A stretch of 64,000 nucleotides of DNA from DAOOOW01 sp035387885 (lineage in GTDB: Bacteria; Patescibacteriota; Patescibacteriia; UBA2196), in contig DAOOOW010000003.1 of NCBI GenBank assembly GCA_035387885.1, positions 8,872 to 72,871 of the forward strand, in the 5' to 3' direction. The notes under the pieces are model-generated. The model made no database searches. It had not been told where the DNA came from and worked only from the letters and a program-made list of their open reading frames with translations. Of the stretch, positions 52,325 through 61,534 are shown one piece after another; position 1 is the first letter of the stretch, and each line of letters begins with the position of its first letter. The position numbers and the translations under genes are program-made.

Positions 52325-52984
52325 TTATTTTTTCTCCTGCATTTTCTTTATCTCTGCAGCTAATCGATTCTTAAAACTATTCAACCTGTCCTGTAAAACA
52401 CTAACATCAACACCCTTTGTCTTGGCTTCGCCAGCAGTTTCTTTAATTTCTGTCTTTATTTCTGCTAACGCTATTCGTGCCGCCCTTATTCTAGCATTTC
52501 TATTGTTTATTAGCTCGTAACCAATAATGGTTACAGTTGCTTTTTTGTTTGCATATCTATTAGTGACCTTACGGGCTTCCATGCTACCGGTTACACAGAT
52601 ATCTATCTCATTACCAGAAATACCACTGCCAACATCGCAGGCTAAAAAAATAATAGAATACCCATTTCTCTCATAACCATCAATAGTAAAAATCTTGCCC
52701 AGAGCAATAACTTTGGGATCAACCGCTGCCGAAACATAACTTCCTAAATAATACCCTTGTAAAGTACGTAAAGGTATTCCCCGGCGATCAAATCCGCCAC
52801 CTTCTCTTTTTGCTTCTTCTTCTGTTTTATATCCTTCTGGTGGCGGTGGCCAATAACCTGTTGTGACCACATCTTTAATAACTATTCTTTCACTTTCATC
52901 ATACAACTCATACTGAAAATCTTGGGCTACTACAACCGTAGTAACGATAAATGCTAATAACACAATTATTTTCCATTTACCCAT
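52325..52984 (-). CDS. Secreted 3D-domain protein (RpfB/MltA-type barrel)
   Basis: The 219-residue protein has a signal peptide (WKIIVLLAFIVTTVVVAQ, cut near 20). The middle region SAAVDPKVIALGKIFTIDGY ... LACDVGSGISGNEIDICV matches the 3D (Asp-Asp-Asp) domain found in resuscitation-promoting factors and lytic transglycosylases, with three acidic positions kept. A basic coiled-coil-like tail follows (about 170-219). It probably acts on peptidoglycan or a wall glycan outside the cell. It has a strong GGAGG and promoter TTGACT-17-TATGCT (53037-53065). The absence of a G5 or LysM domain is unusual. Confidence 0.75.
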   Translation of the reverse strand: MGKWKIIVLLAFIVTTVVVAQDFQYELYDESERIVIKDVVTTGYWPPPPEGYKTEEEAKREGGGFDRRGIPLRTLQGYYLGSYVSAAVDPKVIALGKIFTIDGYERNGYSIIFLACDVGSGISGNEIDICVTGSMEARKVTNRYANKKATVTIIGYELINNRNARIRAARIALAEIKTEIKETAGEAKTKGVDVSVLQDRLNSFKNRLAAEIKKMQEKK

Positions 52985-53036
52985 CTTGTCCTCCAGCTGT
53001 TTATATTTTTAATAATAATTTTTTCTTGAATATTCC

Positions 53037-53065
53037 AGCATATATTATCTATTAAAAAAAGTCAA
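53037..53065 (-). promoter_or_regulatory. Promoter of the 3D-domain gene
   Basis: On the minus strand, TTGACT (53065-53060) and TATGCT (53042-53037) are separated by 17 nt. It lies just after the terminator of the upstream sugar transferase gene. Confidence 0.6.
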
Positions 53066-53069
53066 GGAA

Positions 53070-53100
53070 ACAAAAATAGACAGGTTTTAAACTTGTCTCT
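53070..53100 (-). terminator. Terminator of the sugar transferase gene
   Basis: On the minus strand, AGACAAGTTT pairs with AAACCTGTCT and is followed by ATTTTTG (palindrome 53078-53098). Confidence 0.75.
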
Positions 53101-53135
53101 ACCATCATACATTATTTATACCCCATTATATAATT

Positions 53136-54515
53136 TTACTGTCCGCCTCCACTCAACACCGTTTTAATAGTCTTTAGAACAATAGATAAATCTAAAAGCA
53201 TTGATCTGTTTTTAATATAATACAAATCATATTGTAATTTTTCTAAGGCATCTGCTTCGCTTGAGCCGTAAGGAAAATTAATTTGTGCCCAACCAGTAAG
53301 CCCAGGTTTAATCAGTAATCTTTCGTTATAATAAGGAATTTTATTTTCTAGTTTTTCCACAAATTCTGGCCGCTCTGGCCGTGGCCCAATAAAACTCATT
53401 TCGCCACGCAAGATATTAATTAATTGAGGAATTTCATCAATTCGTGTTTTTCTAAAAAATTTACCACTTTTAGTAACTCGGGGGTCATTTTTAGTGGCCC
53501 ACTGCGGTCCGTTAACTTCTGCATTTCTATGCATGGTGCGAATTTTAATAGCTAAAAATTTTTTACCAAGCTTGCCAGTTCTGGTTTGCATAAATAAAAA
53601 AGGTCCATGACTATTTAATTTAACAATTAAATATAACAACGGTAAAAAAGGAATAGCCACAATTAAAATTATGAGAGCCAAAATAAGATCTAGACTTCTT
53701 TTACCTATTTCATAAACAGTTTTTTGACTTTCTTTTAAATTTTCTAAAAACCAAATTTGCCCAATAGAATTAACCGGAATTTTACCAGTAAATTTTTCGA
53801 TAAAACTTGGTAAATCAAAAAAATATATTTTTAAAGGAATACATTCATACAAACTATTGACTAATTCGGGATTGTGATGAGGATTTAAAGCTGTGATGAT
53901 GGTTTTAATTTTTTTAATTTTTACTAAACCAGGCAAAGAATGTGGCGGGTTTAGAATTTCTATATCTAAAATTTTTTCCAGATCCATGTTTGTTCCACCT
54001 TCATTAATAATGCCCACAACTTTTAAGCCCAATTGCGGATTATCATTAATTTCTCTGGCCAAAGACAAAGTTTCTTGATTTAAGCCAATAATTAAAACAT
54101 TATTTTGCCAAGGTTTAATTTTGACTAATAAATTAAAAATTTGTCGCCAAGCAAGAAACAAGATAGTTAAAAGCGCGAATTCCAGTAATAAATTGGTTTT
54201 AGGAGTAATACCTGGTCTGATAACATAGAAAAAAGCCATGGAGACTCCTGCGCACCAAGCCAAACTTTTCATTAAAATAGTATAAAAAATTAAATTAGTT
54301 CTAGCAATTTGTAAACTGTAGATACCAGAGATGTAAAAAATAAGCATCCAAATGACAAAAATAAAACTAAAGGGCCAAAAATGTTGGGCCCATCTTTCTT
54401 CTATTTCTAAACTCTGATAACGAATTAACAGAGTTAAATAAAGCGAAAGATATAAAATACCAAGATCACCTAAAATCAAAATTACTTTTTTTATTTTAGT
54501 GAGAATATCAGACAT
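53136..54515 (-). CDS. Polyprenyl-phosphate sugar-1-phosphate transferase (second copy)
   Basis: The 459-residue protein has four N-terminal membrane segments, a Rossmann-like domain (NNVLIIGLNQETLSLAREI), a re-entrant segment near 270-300, and a C-terminal catalytic domain. The motifs AIKIRTMHRNAE, RIDEIPQLINIL, SFIGPRPERPEF and KPGLTGWAQIN are present. The last two are closer to the WcaJ/exopolysaccharide type than to the copy at 12973-14361. It may start a second glycan or use a different sugar. It has its own terminator and is divergent from the ligase gene. Confidence 0.94.
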   Translation of the reverse strand: MSDILTKIKKVILILGDLGILYLSLYLTLLIRYQSLEIEERWAQHFWPFSFIFVIWMLIFYISGIYSLQIARTNLIFYTILMKSLAWCAGVSMAFFYVIRPGITPKTNLLLEFALLTILFLAWRQIFNLLVKIKPWQNNVLIIGLNQETLSLAREINDNPQLGLKVVGIINEGGTNMDLEKILDIEILNPPHSLPGLVKIKKIKTIITALNPHHNPELVNSLYECIPLKIYFFDLPSFIEKFTGKIPVNSIGQIWFLENLKESQKTVYEIGKRSLDLILALIILIVAIPFLPLLYLIVKLNSHGPFLFMQTRTGKLGKKFLAIKIRTMHRNAEVNGPQWATKNDPRVTKSGKFFRKTRIDEIPQLINILRGEMSFIGPRPERPEFVEKLENKIPYYNERLLIKPGLTGWAQINFPYGSSEADALEKLQYDLYYIKNRSMLLDLSIVLKTIKTVLSGGGQ

Positions 54516-54615
54516 AAATCAAGATGCTTTTATTATACTTATTTTTAACAAATTTGGCAAATTGTGTTAATATCTAAGATGGATTATAATAAATACTATA
54601 ATAAATAATTAAAAT

Positions 54616-56832
54616 ATGACCAACAAAAAAGTTCCTCTCTATTTTGCTTATGCCCTTAAAACAGTTTTATATTTAATTTTAATAACTCCGATTTTAATTT
54701 CTTCAAAATATCTTTTTCCTTTTATTACCACTAAAACTATTTATTTTAGATTGATGGTGGAAATTGCTTTGGTTTTATATTTAATTTTACTTTTTATAAC
54801 TAATGAGTTTAAGCCCAAAATGAACAAACTTTCTTGGAGCGTGGTTATTTTTGGTGGTGTAATTTTTTTAACAGGTATTACCGGAATGGATTTTTATCGG
54901 ACTTTTTGGGGCACAATTGAAAGGGGAGAAGGCTTTTTAACTATTAGCCATTTGATGATTTATTTTTTGTTATTAACTTGGGTTTTTAAAAGTAAAAAAG
55001 ATTGGCTTAATTATATAAGCGCTTTAATTGGCGTGGGCTTAATGGTTGATTTATACGCGATTTTACAAAAAGCTCAAGTAGAAAATTTTTTCTTGTTTGG
55101 CCGGGTTATTAATTCTGGCGGTCGTTTGACAGCTACTTTGGGTAACGCGGCTTTCTTGGGCGCTTTTACTTTAGCCCAATTCTTTTTATCTCTTTTAATT
55201 GTTTTAAAAAGGAATCATTGGGGCTGGAAAATTTTAGGCGCCTCGGGGGCTTTAATAAATTTATACGTACTTTTTCAAACTCAAACCAGAGGTGCGGGCA
55301 TTGCTCTGGCTATAGTTTTAATTATTGGTAGCCTATTTTTTGCTCTTAAGATTAGAGAGAAAAAATTAAAATTTATGGCTCTTGGTTTTTTTATTTTAAT
55401 AATTGCCTCGATTATTTTGATTTTTACTTTTAAAAACAGTTCTTTGGTGCAAAATAATCCCATGCTTTATCGTTTGGTTAGTATTTCCAAAACAGATATT
55501 ACCACTGAATCGCGTTTATTAGCCTGGGACACCTCTTGGAAGGGTTGGCAAGATAGATTTATTTTTGGTTATGGCTGGGAAAATTACAATATAGCTTTTA
55601 ATAAATATTTTCACGCGGAAATTTTTAAAGACGCTGGTTCGCAATTATGGTTTGATCGAGCCCACAATACAATTTTTGATGTGGCTGTGGCTACTGGTTT
55701 AATTGGTTTAATTAATTATTTAACAATTTTTGGTTTAGCTCTTTATTATTTATATAAAAAATTGGCTAAAGATTTTTATTTAAGTTTTATTTTAATGTGT
55801 TCGCTGGTGGCGCATTTTATACAAAATATTTTTGTTTTTGATGTCTTATCAACCTATGTGATTTTATATACTGTTTTGGCTTTAATAACATTTATAAATT
55901 TTGAAGAGGAAGAAAATCCCAATAAAAATAATCCTAAAAAAGATTTTAATATTATTTTATTAATCGGCCTTATTTTGATCATAACTTTTCTGGCTTATAT
56001 TTTTAATTGCAAACCTTTGCAAGCCAATAAAATTGGTATTCAAGCACTTTCTTTGGCTGGCAGTGATGAAAAACAAACAGTTAAATTGTTTGAAGAAGGT
56101 ATTGCTTTAAATACTTATCAAACCATGGAATTAAGACAAAAATTAGCTGATAACATCTTGGCTGTTAACAGGACAAAAAATGGTTTAACCCAAGATGATG
56201 TCAATAATAATTATCAAATTAGCATTAAAGAAATTAAAAAAAATATTGAAGAGCACCCCAATGATGTGCAAAATCATTTATATTTAATGGCTTTAAATAA
56301 TCAATATGGTTCTTCCAATAAACAAGCTTATGGCGAAGTTTTGATTTGGGGGGAGAAGGCTTTAAGACTTTCTCCAACTAGACCGCAAATTTATTTTGAA
56401 ATGGGACAGGCTAGCATTAATTTAGGTAATTTTACAGACGGCATCACTTATTTTAAAAAAGCTTTAGCTCTTAATGAAGAAGCTCAAGAATCTCATTGGA
56501 ATCTGTTTGCTGCTTATTCCTTAATTAAAAAAAATGAATTAGCTGATGCTGAAATAAAATGGCTAGAAAATAATGGTTTTGACTTTACTTCTTCACAAAA
56601 TTTAAATCGTTTGTATACTATTTATATGTTGTCTGATCGCAAAGAAAAAATGGTGGAAACTTTAGAAAAACTTATTGATCTTGAACCAAACGCAGATAAT
56701 TATGCTAAAATAGCCGCTGCCTATAAAGAAGTGGGACAATTTGATAAAGCGCGCGCTGCAGTTAATAAAGCCGTGGAATTAAATCCAGAACTGCAAGCCG
56801 AAGCAGTTAAATTTTTACAACTCTTAAAGTAG
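54616..56832 (+). CDS. O-antigen ligase/Wzy-like membrane protein with TPR tail
   Basis: The 738-residue protein has about twelve membrane segments to residue 465, then a soluble C-terminal region with TPR-like repeats (about 555-735: LSPTRPQIYFEMGQASINLG and NADNYAKIAAAYKEVGQFDK). The Wzy_C-type loop is GTIERGEGFLTISH and FIFGYGWENYNIAFNKYF ... DRAHNTIFD, with conserved Arg and His. Such proteins polymerise glycans or join them to lipid or protein (WaaL/PglL type). The TPR domain may bind the acceptor. It is followed by a repeat-rich gap and the FG-GAP protease. Confidence 0.92.
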   Translation: MTNKKVPLYFAYALKTVLYLILITPILISSKYLFPFITTKTIYFRLMVEIALVLYLILLFITNEFKPKMNKLSWSVVIFGGVIFLTGITGMDFYRTFWGTIERGEGFLTISHLMIYFLLLTWVFKSKKDWLNYISALIGVGLMVDLYAILQKAQVENFFLFGRVINSGGRLTATLGNAAFLGAFTLAQFFLSLLIVLKRNHWGWKILGASGALINLYVLFQTQTRGAGIALAIVLIIGSLFFALKIREKKLKFMALGFFILIIASIILIFTFKNSSLVQNNPMLYRLVSISKTDITTESRLLAWDTSWKGWQDRFIFGYGWENYNIAFNKYFHAEIFKDAGSQLWFDRAHNTIFDVAVATGLIGLINYLTIFGLALYYLYKKLAKDFYLSFILMCSLVAHFIQNIFVFDVLSTYVILYTVLALITFINFEEEENPNKNNPKKDFNIILLIGLILIITFLAYIFNCKPLQANKIGIQALSLAGSDEKQTVKLFEEGIALNTYQTMELRQKLADNILAVNRTKNGLTQDDVNNNYQISIKEIKKNIEEHPNDVQNHLYLMALNNQYGSSNKQAYGEVLIWGEKALRLSPTRPQIYFEMGQASINLGNFTDGITYFKKALALNEEAQESHWNLFAAYSLIKKNELADAEIKWLENNGFDFTSSQNLNRLYTIYMLSDRKEKMVETLEKLIDLEPNADNYAKIAAAYKEVGQFDKARAAVNKAVELNPELQAEAVKFLQLLK

Positions 56833-56900
56833 CGCGAATTGTGCGAATTAAAATTGCGAATTAATTGCGAATAATTTAAAGTGCGAATCCCTATAGGGAC
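56833..56900. repeat. GCGAATT repeat cluster
   Basis: Five copies of a gcgaatt/gcgaat unit lie within 60 bp (56834-56889), followed by a 10-bp palindrome TCCCTATAGGGA-type (56889-56900). It fills the gap between the ligase gene and the protease gene. AT-rich relatives (attcgtaat) occur in the rnpB helix and near 61360. Confidence 0.6.
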
Positions 56901-56913
56901 AAATGTCTAAATT

Positions 56914-59130
56914 ATGAAAATAAAAAAAATAAAATTTTTATTACCCTATTGCCTGATTATAATATTACTAATTTTAGGTAATTTTTTTTCTATTCCTGTA
57001 AAAGCAATTTCTGCCAGCAATATTTTACCTCCGCATCAATCCGGTGAACTTCTTATTAAACTTAAAAATAGCCAACAAATTTATAAATTTAAATTTCAAA
57101 ACGATAATGAATTACAAGAATTAATAAAATTTTATCAAGAACAAAAAGATGTTGAATTAGTAGAACCCAATTATCTCTATCAAGCTGCACTCATTCCCAA
57201 TGATCAATATTATGATGAACAATGGTATTTGGAAAAAATTCAAGCGCCCAATGCTTGGAATATAACTACTGGCACCAATCTGCCAATCATTGCTATTATA
57301 GATTCTGGGGTGGATATTGATCATCCAGATTTAAAAAATAATATTTGGACAAATTCTAAAGAAATTGCTAATAACGGTATTGACGATGATCAAAATGGTT
57401 TTACAGATGATTTTTACGGTTGGGATTTTGTAGACAATAACAACAATGTTAAACCAACTATTAAAGAACCATATTCTGATATAGGTTTAAAACACGGCAC
57501 GGTTGTAGCTGGAGTGGTGGCTGCTGAAGGTGGTAATAAGGAAGGTGTTGCTGGAATATCTTGGCATGCCAAAATTATGGTTATTAAAGCTTTGGACAAT
57601 GCCGGCGTTGGTGACACATTAACTGTATCCAAAGCTATTGATTATGCCAGAGTTATGGGTGCTAATATTATTAATTTAAGTTTTGTGGGTGAAGGTAATA
57701 GTCAAACTTTAGAAACAGCTATTAAACAAGCTTATGAAGCAGACATTATGGTTGTAGCAGCGGCCGGTAACGAAGTTAAGGATGGTGTTAATATGAATAC
57801 CAGCCCCAGATATCCAGCTTGTCATAATGGACCCAATGGTGACAATTGGGTTATAGCTGTGGGCTCTTTAGATGCCAATGATGTTAAAGCCAGTTTTTCT
57901 AATTATGGTTCCAACTGTTTAGATATTTCAGCGCCTGGAGTAGGAATTTTTAGTACAGTATATTATAATAACAATAATGATAAATATAAAAAATATTATG
58001 AACGCGGTTGGACAGGTACTTCTGTCTCAGCGCCACAAATTGCTGGAGCGGCTGCATTAATTAAATCCTTAAGACCAGAATTGCCTTTTAATCAAATCAA
58101 AAAAATAATTTTACAAAATACTGATAATATTGATGAGACTAATAAAAATTTAAAAGGATTTTTGGGTAATGGCCGTTTAAATTTAATTAAAAGTATTTCT
58201 AATGCTTTAATGGCCACACCAGAAACTTCCATTCAACCGAAAAGAATTATCACTTCGCCTGTCTCGGCTGGAGGCCCACATATTAAAATTTTTAGAAAAG
58301 GAATTTTGGAACAGCAATTTTTTGCTCATGATGAAAAATTTCGTGGTGGTTTAAGTTTAGCTGGTTATACTACTAATGAACAACTAAAAATTGTGGTTGG
58401 TTTGGGCAAAGGCACATACCCGTGGATAAAGATATTTTCTAATACCAATACTTTAATAGAAAAGATGTCCGCATTTGCAGAAAATTTTCGTGGCGGTGTT
58501 GAAGTGACGGCGGGTCAAGTAAACGCGGACAAAGAAATAGAAATAGTGGCAACAGCAGGAGTAAGTGGCGGACCACAAATAAGAATTTTTAATGAATTGG
58601 GGTTAGTTAAAAGCAGTTGGTTTGCTTTTGATAAAAAAGAAAGAACTGGTTTAAATTTAACTTTGAGCGATATGGATCGGGATGGCTTGGAGGAAATAAT
58701 TGTGGTTAGAAAATCTGGTTTAAGCGAAATAAAAATTTTTGATTTTTGGGGTAATCTTAAAAAAAGTTTTTATCCCTATGGTAATAAATTTTATGGCAGT
58801 CTTAATATCGCCAGTGGCGATTTAGATAATGATGGTTTCGGAGAAATAGTGACTGTGAAAAGTACTGGAGTTAATCCAGAAATTAAAATTTTTGATCATG
58901 AAGGCAAACTTAAAAGTAGTTTTTTCCCTTTTGTTAAAAAAACCGGCAATGGAGCCAACATAGCTCTTGGTGATGTTAATGGTGACGGGCTTAAAGATAT
59001 TGTGGTTGGTTCAGGTATAGGTATGGAACCTCAAGTAAAAGTTTTTAATATGAATGGTGTTTTGGAGTTAAACTTTTTGGCCTATGACAAAAGATTTCGG
59101 GGTGGAGTTAAAGTTGCTGTTGAAAAATAA
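56914..59130 (+). CDS. Secreted subtilisin-like (S8) protease with FG-GAP/VCBS-like repeats
   Basis: The 738-residue protein has a signal peptide (to about residue 33), an inhibitor-like propeptide region (about 40-95), and an S8 catalytic domain. The triad is Asp130 (IIDSGVDIDHPDL), His194 (KHGTVVAG) and Ser370 (GTSVSAPQ), with the oxyanion Asn286 (AAGN). From about 440 to the end come roughly five repeats of 55 residues (SAGGPHIKIFRKG, SGGPQIRIFNE, DLDNDGFGEIVTV, DVNGDGLKDIVVG) resembling the integrin-like FG-GAP beta-propeller with calcium-type DxDxDG loops. No membrane anchor is seen. It probably cleaves surface or host proteins, or processes its own secretome. Confidence 0.95.
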   Translation: MKIKKIKFLLPYCLIIILLILGNFFSIPVKAISASNILPPHQSGELLIKLKNSQQIYKFKFQNDNELQELIKFYQEQKDVELVEPNYLYQAALIPNDQYYDEQWYLEKIQAPNAWNITTGTNLPIIAIIDSGVDIDHPDLKNNIWTNSKEIANNGIDDDQNGFTDDFYGWDFVDNNNNVKPTIKEPYSDIGLKHGTVVAGVVAAEGGNKEGVAGISWHAKIMVIKALDNAGVGDTLTVSKAIDYARVMGANIINLSFVGEGNSQTLETAIKQAYEADIMVVAAAGNEVKDGVNMNTSPRYPACHNGPNGDNWVIAVGSLDANDVKASFSNYGSNCLDISAPGVGIFSTVYYNNNNDKYKKYYERGWTGTSVSAPQIAGAAALIKSLRPELPFNQIKKIILQNTDNIDETNKNLKGFLGNGRLNLIKSISNALMATPETSIQPKRIITSPVSAGGPHIKIFRKGILEQQFFAHDEKFRGGLSLAGYTTNEQLKIVVGLGKGTYPWIKIFSNTNTLIEKMSAFAENFRGGVEVTAGQVNADKEIEIVATAGVSGGPQIRIFNELGLVKSSWFAFDKKERTGLNLTLSDMDRDGLEEIIVVRKSGLSEIKIFDFWGNLKKSFYPYGNKFYGSLNIASGDLDNDGFGEIVTVKSTGVNPEIKIFDHEGKLKSSFFPFVKKTGNGANIALGDVNGDGLKDIVVGSGIGMEPQVKVFNMNGVLELNFLAYDKRFRGGVKVAVEK

Positions 59131-59242
59131 AAATCTGAAATTTTAAATTAAAAATTTGAAACAATATTTAAATTCTAAATTTTAATATTTAATCATCATT
59201 TTAATTATTTTATGTTAAAATGTTAAAATGCTAATATGTTTT

Positions 59243-60253
59243 ATGACTACGATTCTTCCCTCGGATAAACCCAATGCTTTAATTACTGGCGCTGCTGGTT
59301 TTATTGGCACTCATCTTATTAAAGATTTATTAGAAAAAGATTATCATGTCATTGCTGTGGATAATTTTATTACTGGCTCAGAAAAAAATATTGATCCTTA
59401 TTTGCAAAACCCAAATTTTGAATTTATTCGTCATGACATGACTGAGCCTTTGGATTTTACTAAATTTCCAGAATTAAAAAAATTTAAAGCCGAATTGCAA
59501 GGAGTGCAAGAAATCTATCATCTTTCTTGCCCCACCTCACCCAAAGAATATAATAAATTTCCCATCGAAACTCTCAAAGCTAATTCTCATGCCACCTTTA
59601 ATGTCTTGGAATTGGCCAGACAATATCAAGCCAAATTATTATTTTTTTCTTCAGCTTCTGTTTATGGAGATATTAATAGTAAAGACCCCGTTAAAGAAGA
59701 CAATCACGGCAATGTTAATCCCATTGGTCCTAGATCTTGTTATAATGAAGGCAAAAGATTTGCCGAATCATTGGTCATGAATTATCATTTGGTTTATGGT
59801 TTAGATACTAAAATTGTTAGAGTTTTTAATACCTTTGGACCCAATATGAAATTAGATGATGGCCGGATGATCCCAGATTTTATTCTTTCAGCTTTAAACA
59901 ATAAGCCTTTAACAATTTATGGCACTGAAGAAGATGCTGGCAGTTATTGTTATATTGATGATATGATCGAGGCTTTTTTAAGATTAATAAAAAGTGAGAT
60001 TAATACTCCGGTAAATTTGGGTTCTATGCACGAAGTTAGGTTAGTTGATATTGCCAAATTAATTATAGAATTAACTGGTTCTACTTCTGAAATTAAATTT
60101 TCCCCACCTTTAGCTTATAGCGCTAATCAATTAATTCCAGATATTACTTTGGCTAAAGAACAATTAGATTGGTTTCCTATTGTATCTTTGGAAGAAGGCT
60201 TACAAAAGACTATTGAATATATGAAGGTTAATGCTAGGGAATATCAAGCATAG
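59243..60253 (+). CDS. UDP-glucuronate decarboxylase-like NAD-dependent epimerase/dehydratase
   Basis: This is an extended SDR of about 336 residues. I chose the ATG at 59243; an in-frame ATG at 59228 would add five residues. The NAD motif GAAGFIGTHL is near residue 20. VDNFITGSEKNI, HDMTEPL, YHLSCPTSPKEYNKFPIETL, SSASVYGD and the catalytic YNEGKRFAE (YxxxK) follow, then RVFNTFGPNM. HDMTEPL with CPTSP(P/K)xY and YNEGKR are typical of UXS (UDP-xylose synthase). It probably makes UDP-xylose or a related nucleotide sugar for the glycan. It ends at the terminator at 60285-60317. Confidence 0.92.
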   Translation: MTTILPSDKPNALITGAAGFIGTHLIKDLLEKDYHVIAVDNFITGSEKNIDPYLQNPNFEFIRHDMTEPLDFTKFPELKKFKAELQGVQEIYHLSCPTSPKEYNKFPIETLKANSHATFNVLELARQYQAKLLFFSSASVYGDINSKDPVKEDNHGNVNPIGPRSCYNEGKRFAESLVMNYHLVYGLDTKIVRVFNTFGPNMKLDDGRMIPDFILSALNNKPLTIYGTEEDAGSYCYIDDMIEAFLRLIKSEINTPVNLGSMHEVRLVDIAKLIIELTGSTSEIKFSPPLAYSANQLIPDITLAKEQLDWFPIVSLEEGLQKTIEYMKVNAREYQA

Positions 60254-60284
60254 AAAAAATATCTAATTTCTAATTACCAATGTC

Positions 60285-60317
60285 AAAAAGAATGAAGTAT
60301 GTTATTTCATTCTTTTT
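60285..60317 (+). terminator. Rho-independent terminator
   Basis: AAAAAGAATGAA pairs with TTTCATTCTTTTT around an 8-nt loop, with a T run. Confidence 0.88.
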
Positions 60318-60414
60318 TAAATTTTAGATTTGATTTGTCATTAGAAATTAGGCATTATACATTATATTTTTAGCTAATTTTAGCTAAAAATATAACTTAT
60401 CCACAGATTTGCTC

Positions 60415-60443
60415 TTGACAAAATTTTAAATCCATGCTATACT
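60415..60443 (+). promoter_or_regulatory. Promoter of the large structured RNA
   Basis: TTGACA at 60415-60420 and TATACT at 60438-60443 are separated by 17 nt. No protein gene follows; the GC-rich structured region begins about 55 nt downstream. Confidence 0.85.
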
Positions 60444-60449
60444 GCAGTT

Positions 60450-61312
60450 ATCGAAAATAAAAGATAAAAAATCTTTGAAAATTTATTTCAAATATTTTGC
60501 TGGCAGCCAGCTTATTATTCCTTAATAAATAGGGAATAGCAAGCTGGTTTCGTCCATGATCCCCCTTGACGGATAGACGTCGAGGTGGCAGATTTGATCT
60601 GAAACCAGCATTTACGGCAAGGTGTCGGGGAATTGTAGGGTTGCCCAATGGTGGGCCTACTCCCGTTCGCGTAAATCGAAAACGCGAGCCTTCGAAAGGG
60701 GGTATGCTCCTCTTTCCCCGACACTGTTTATTTTCTTGCGCGTAGTTTGAGGCAATATGTGCAAGTAGCTTTATGCCTCCTCATCGCGCGCCGGCAGGGC
60801 TCTGCTGAGCGAGACACCGCCCTCTTCGGAGGAGTAGGTAGTCATATCGGCCAGCCCGCCGGCTGCGATGAGCTTATCTTGGGCTAAACCGTTCTCCCAC
60901 GGTTTAGCTAGGAATGATAAACAGAGCAGGGTGGGGGCGTTAAGAGACGCACTGTGCGCGTCTGTCGCCCACCCAACCTCCCCTCGGCGGCCCGTGAAAT
61001 CGCGCCGCTATTCTATATCCGTGTCTGCAGCACGGATTTCAGGGAGGATTCCAGGGAGAAGGGGTGGGGGCACATCGATCGCAACATTGTGCTTCCCTCC
61101 CAAAATTTTTTCAAAACAAGAGGTAGATACCACCTCACAATGCAAGCCATTCTTGGCTTGTTGGATAAAAAAGGGTCTTGTTTACTCCGCAACAACGAAA
61201 AAGCTGGGTAAACAAAAAAAGCACCAAAAGGTGGGGTCCCGCTCAGACTTGTCCAGTCGCCCGTAGCAACGCTACGGTTCGGATTAACCCCACCTTTATT
61301 TTTCCAAGCCTA
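60450..61312 (+). ncRNA. Large structured non-coding RNA of unknown class (about 860 nt)
   Basis: The region is far richer in GC than any neighbour and has no credible protein frame. Perfect or near-perfect helices run from end to end: GCTGGTTTC 60543 with GAAACCAGC 60601; CCTTGACG with CGTCGAGG inside it; GTGTCGGGG 60622 with CCCCGACAC 60716; GCTAAACC with GGTTTAGC near 60883-60908; a UUCG-capped CCTC/GAGG near 60822; ATCCGTG with CACGGAT near 61017-61037; CAAGCCA with TGGCTTG near 61143; TTGTTTAC with GTAAACAA near 61178-61215. ATTTACG (60609-60616) can pair with CGTAAAT (60669-60675), crossing the GTGTCGGGG helix as a pseudoknot. G-U pairs fit the plus strand. It starts from a clear promoter and ends in AAAGGTGGGGT ... 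ACCCCACCTTT plus Ts. Not rRNA, tmRNA or RNase P by the motifs I know. Confidence 0.82.
61228..61310 (+). terminator. Terminator hairpin of the large RNA
   Basis: AAAGGTGGGGT pairs with ACCCCACCTTT (11 bp) and encloses a CCGTAGC/GCTACGG hairpin. It is followed by TTATTTTT. Confidence 0.75.
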
Positions 61313-61436
61313 GAAATTAAGTTTTGTAGGTTTAGAAAAAATATTTAAAAATATTCGTATGAATTCGGATGATTTTTATTTCATTCGGATTAATTCGTAA
61401 TTTAAGAGAAGAGATTAATTTTATTTTCTATAAATA

Positions 61437-61470
61437 AAACTCTTCTTAATTTGAGAAGAGTTTTATTTTT
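61437..61470. terminator. Hairpin with T run between the first and second RNA
   Basis: AAAACTCTTCT pairs with AGAAGAGTTTT, followed by ATTTTTT. It may end transcripts from either side. The 110 bp before it are AT-rich attcgtaat/attcggat repeats with no visible gene. Confidence 0.75.
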
Positions 61471-61471
61471 T

Positions 61472-61519
61472 CTGGATCCCGCATCAAGCCTGCCCGCCGG
61501 CAGGCAGGTACGGGATGAC
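61472..61519. repeat. GGATCCCG...CGGGATGAC palindromic repeat
   Basis: The element begins ctggatcccgcatcaagcc and ends caggtacgggatgac, with a CCTGCC-type core. It belongs to the same set of elements as those inside priA and prmC. Confidence 0.75.
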
Positions 61520-61534
61520 AAAGAAAATTAATCA

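Noticed and set aside
60868..61266. A 132-residue open frame inside the GC-rich region
   Set aside because: It overlaps many helices of the large RNA, has low-complexity Arg/Ser-rich content and no family resemblance or ribosome site; the high GC alone lowers stop-codon frequency.
60450..61312. tmRNA (ssrA) as an identity for the large RNA
   Set aside because: No tRNA-like ends with CCA, no conserved 5' motif and no tag-peptide frame were found; the length is also more than twice that of usual tmRNAs.
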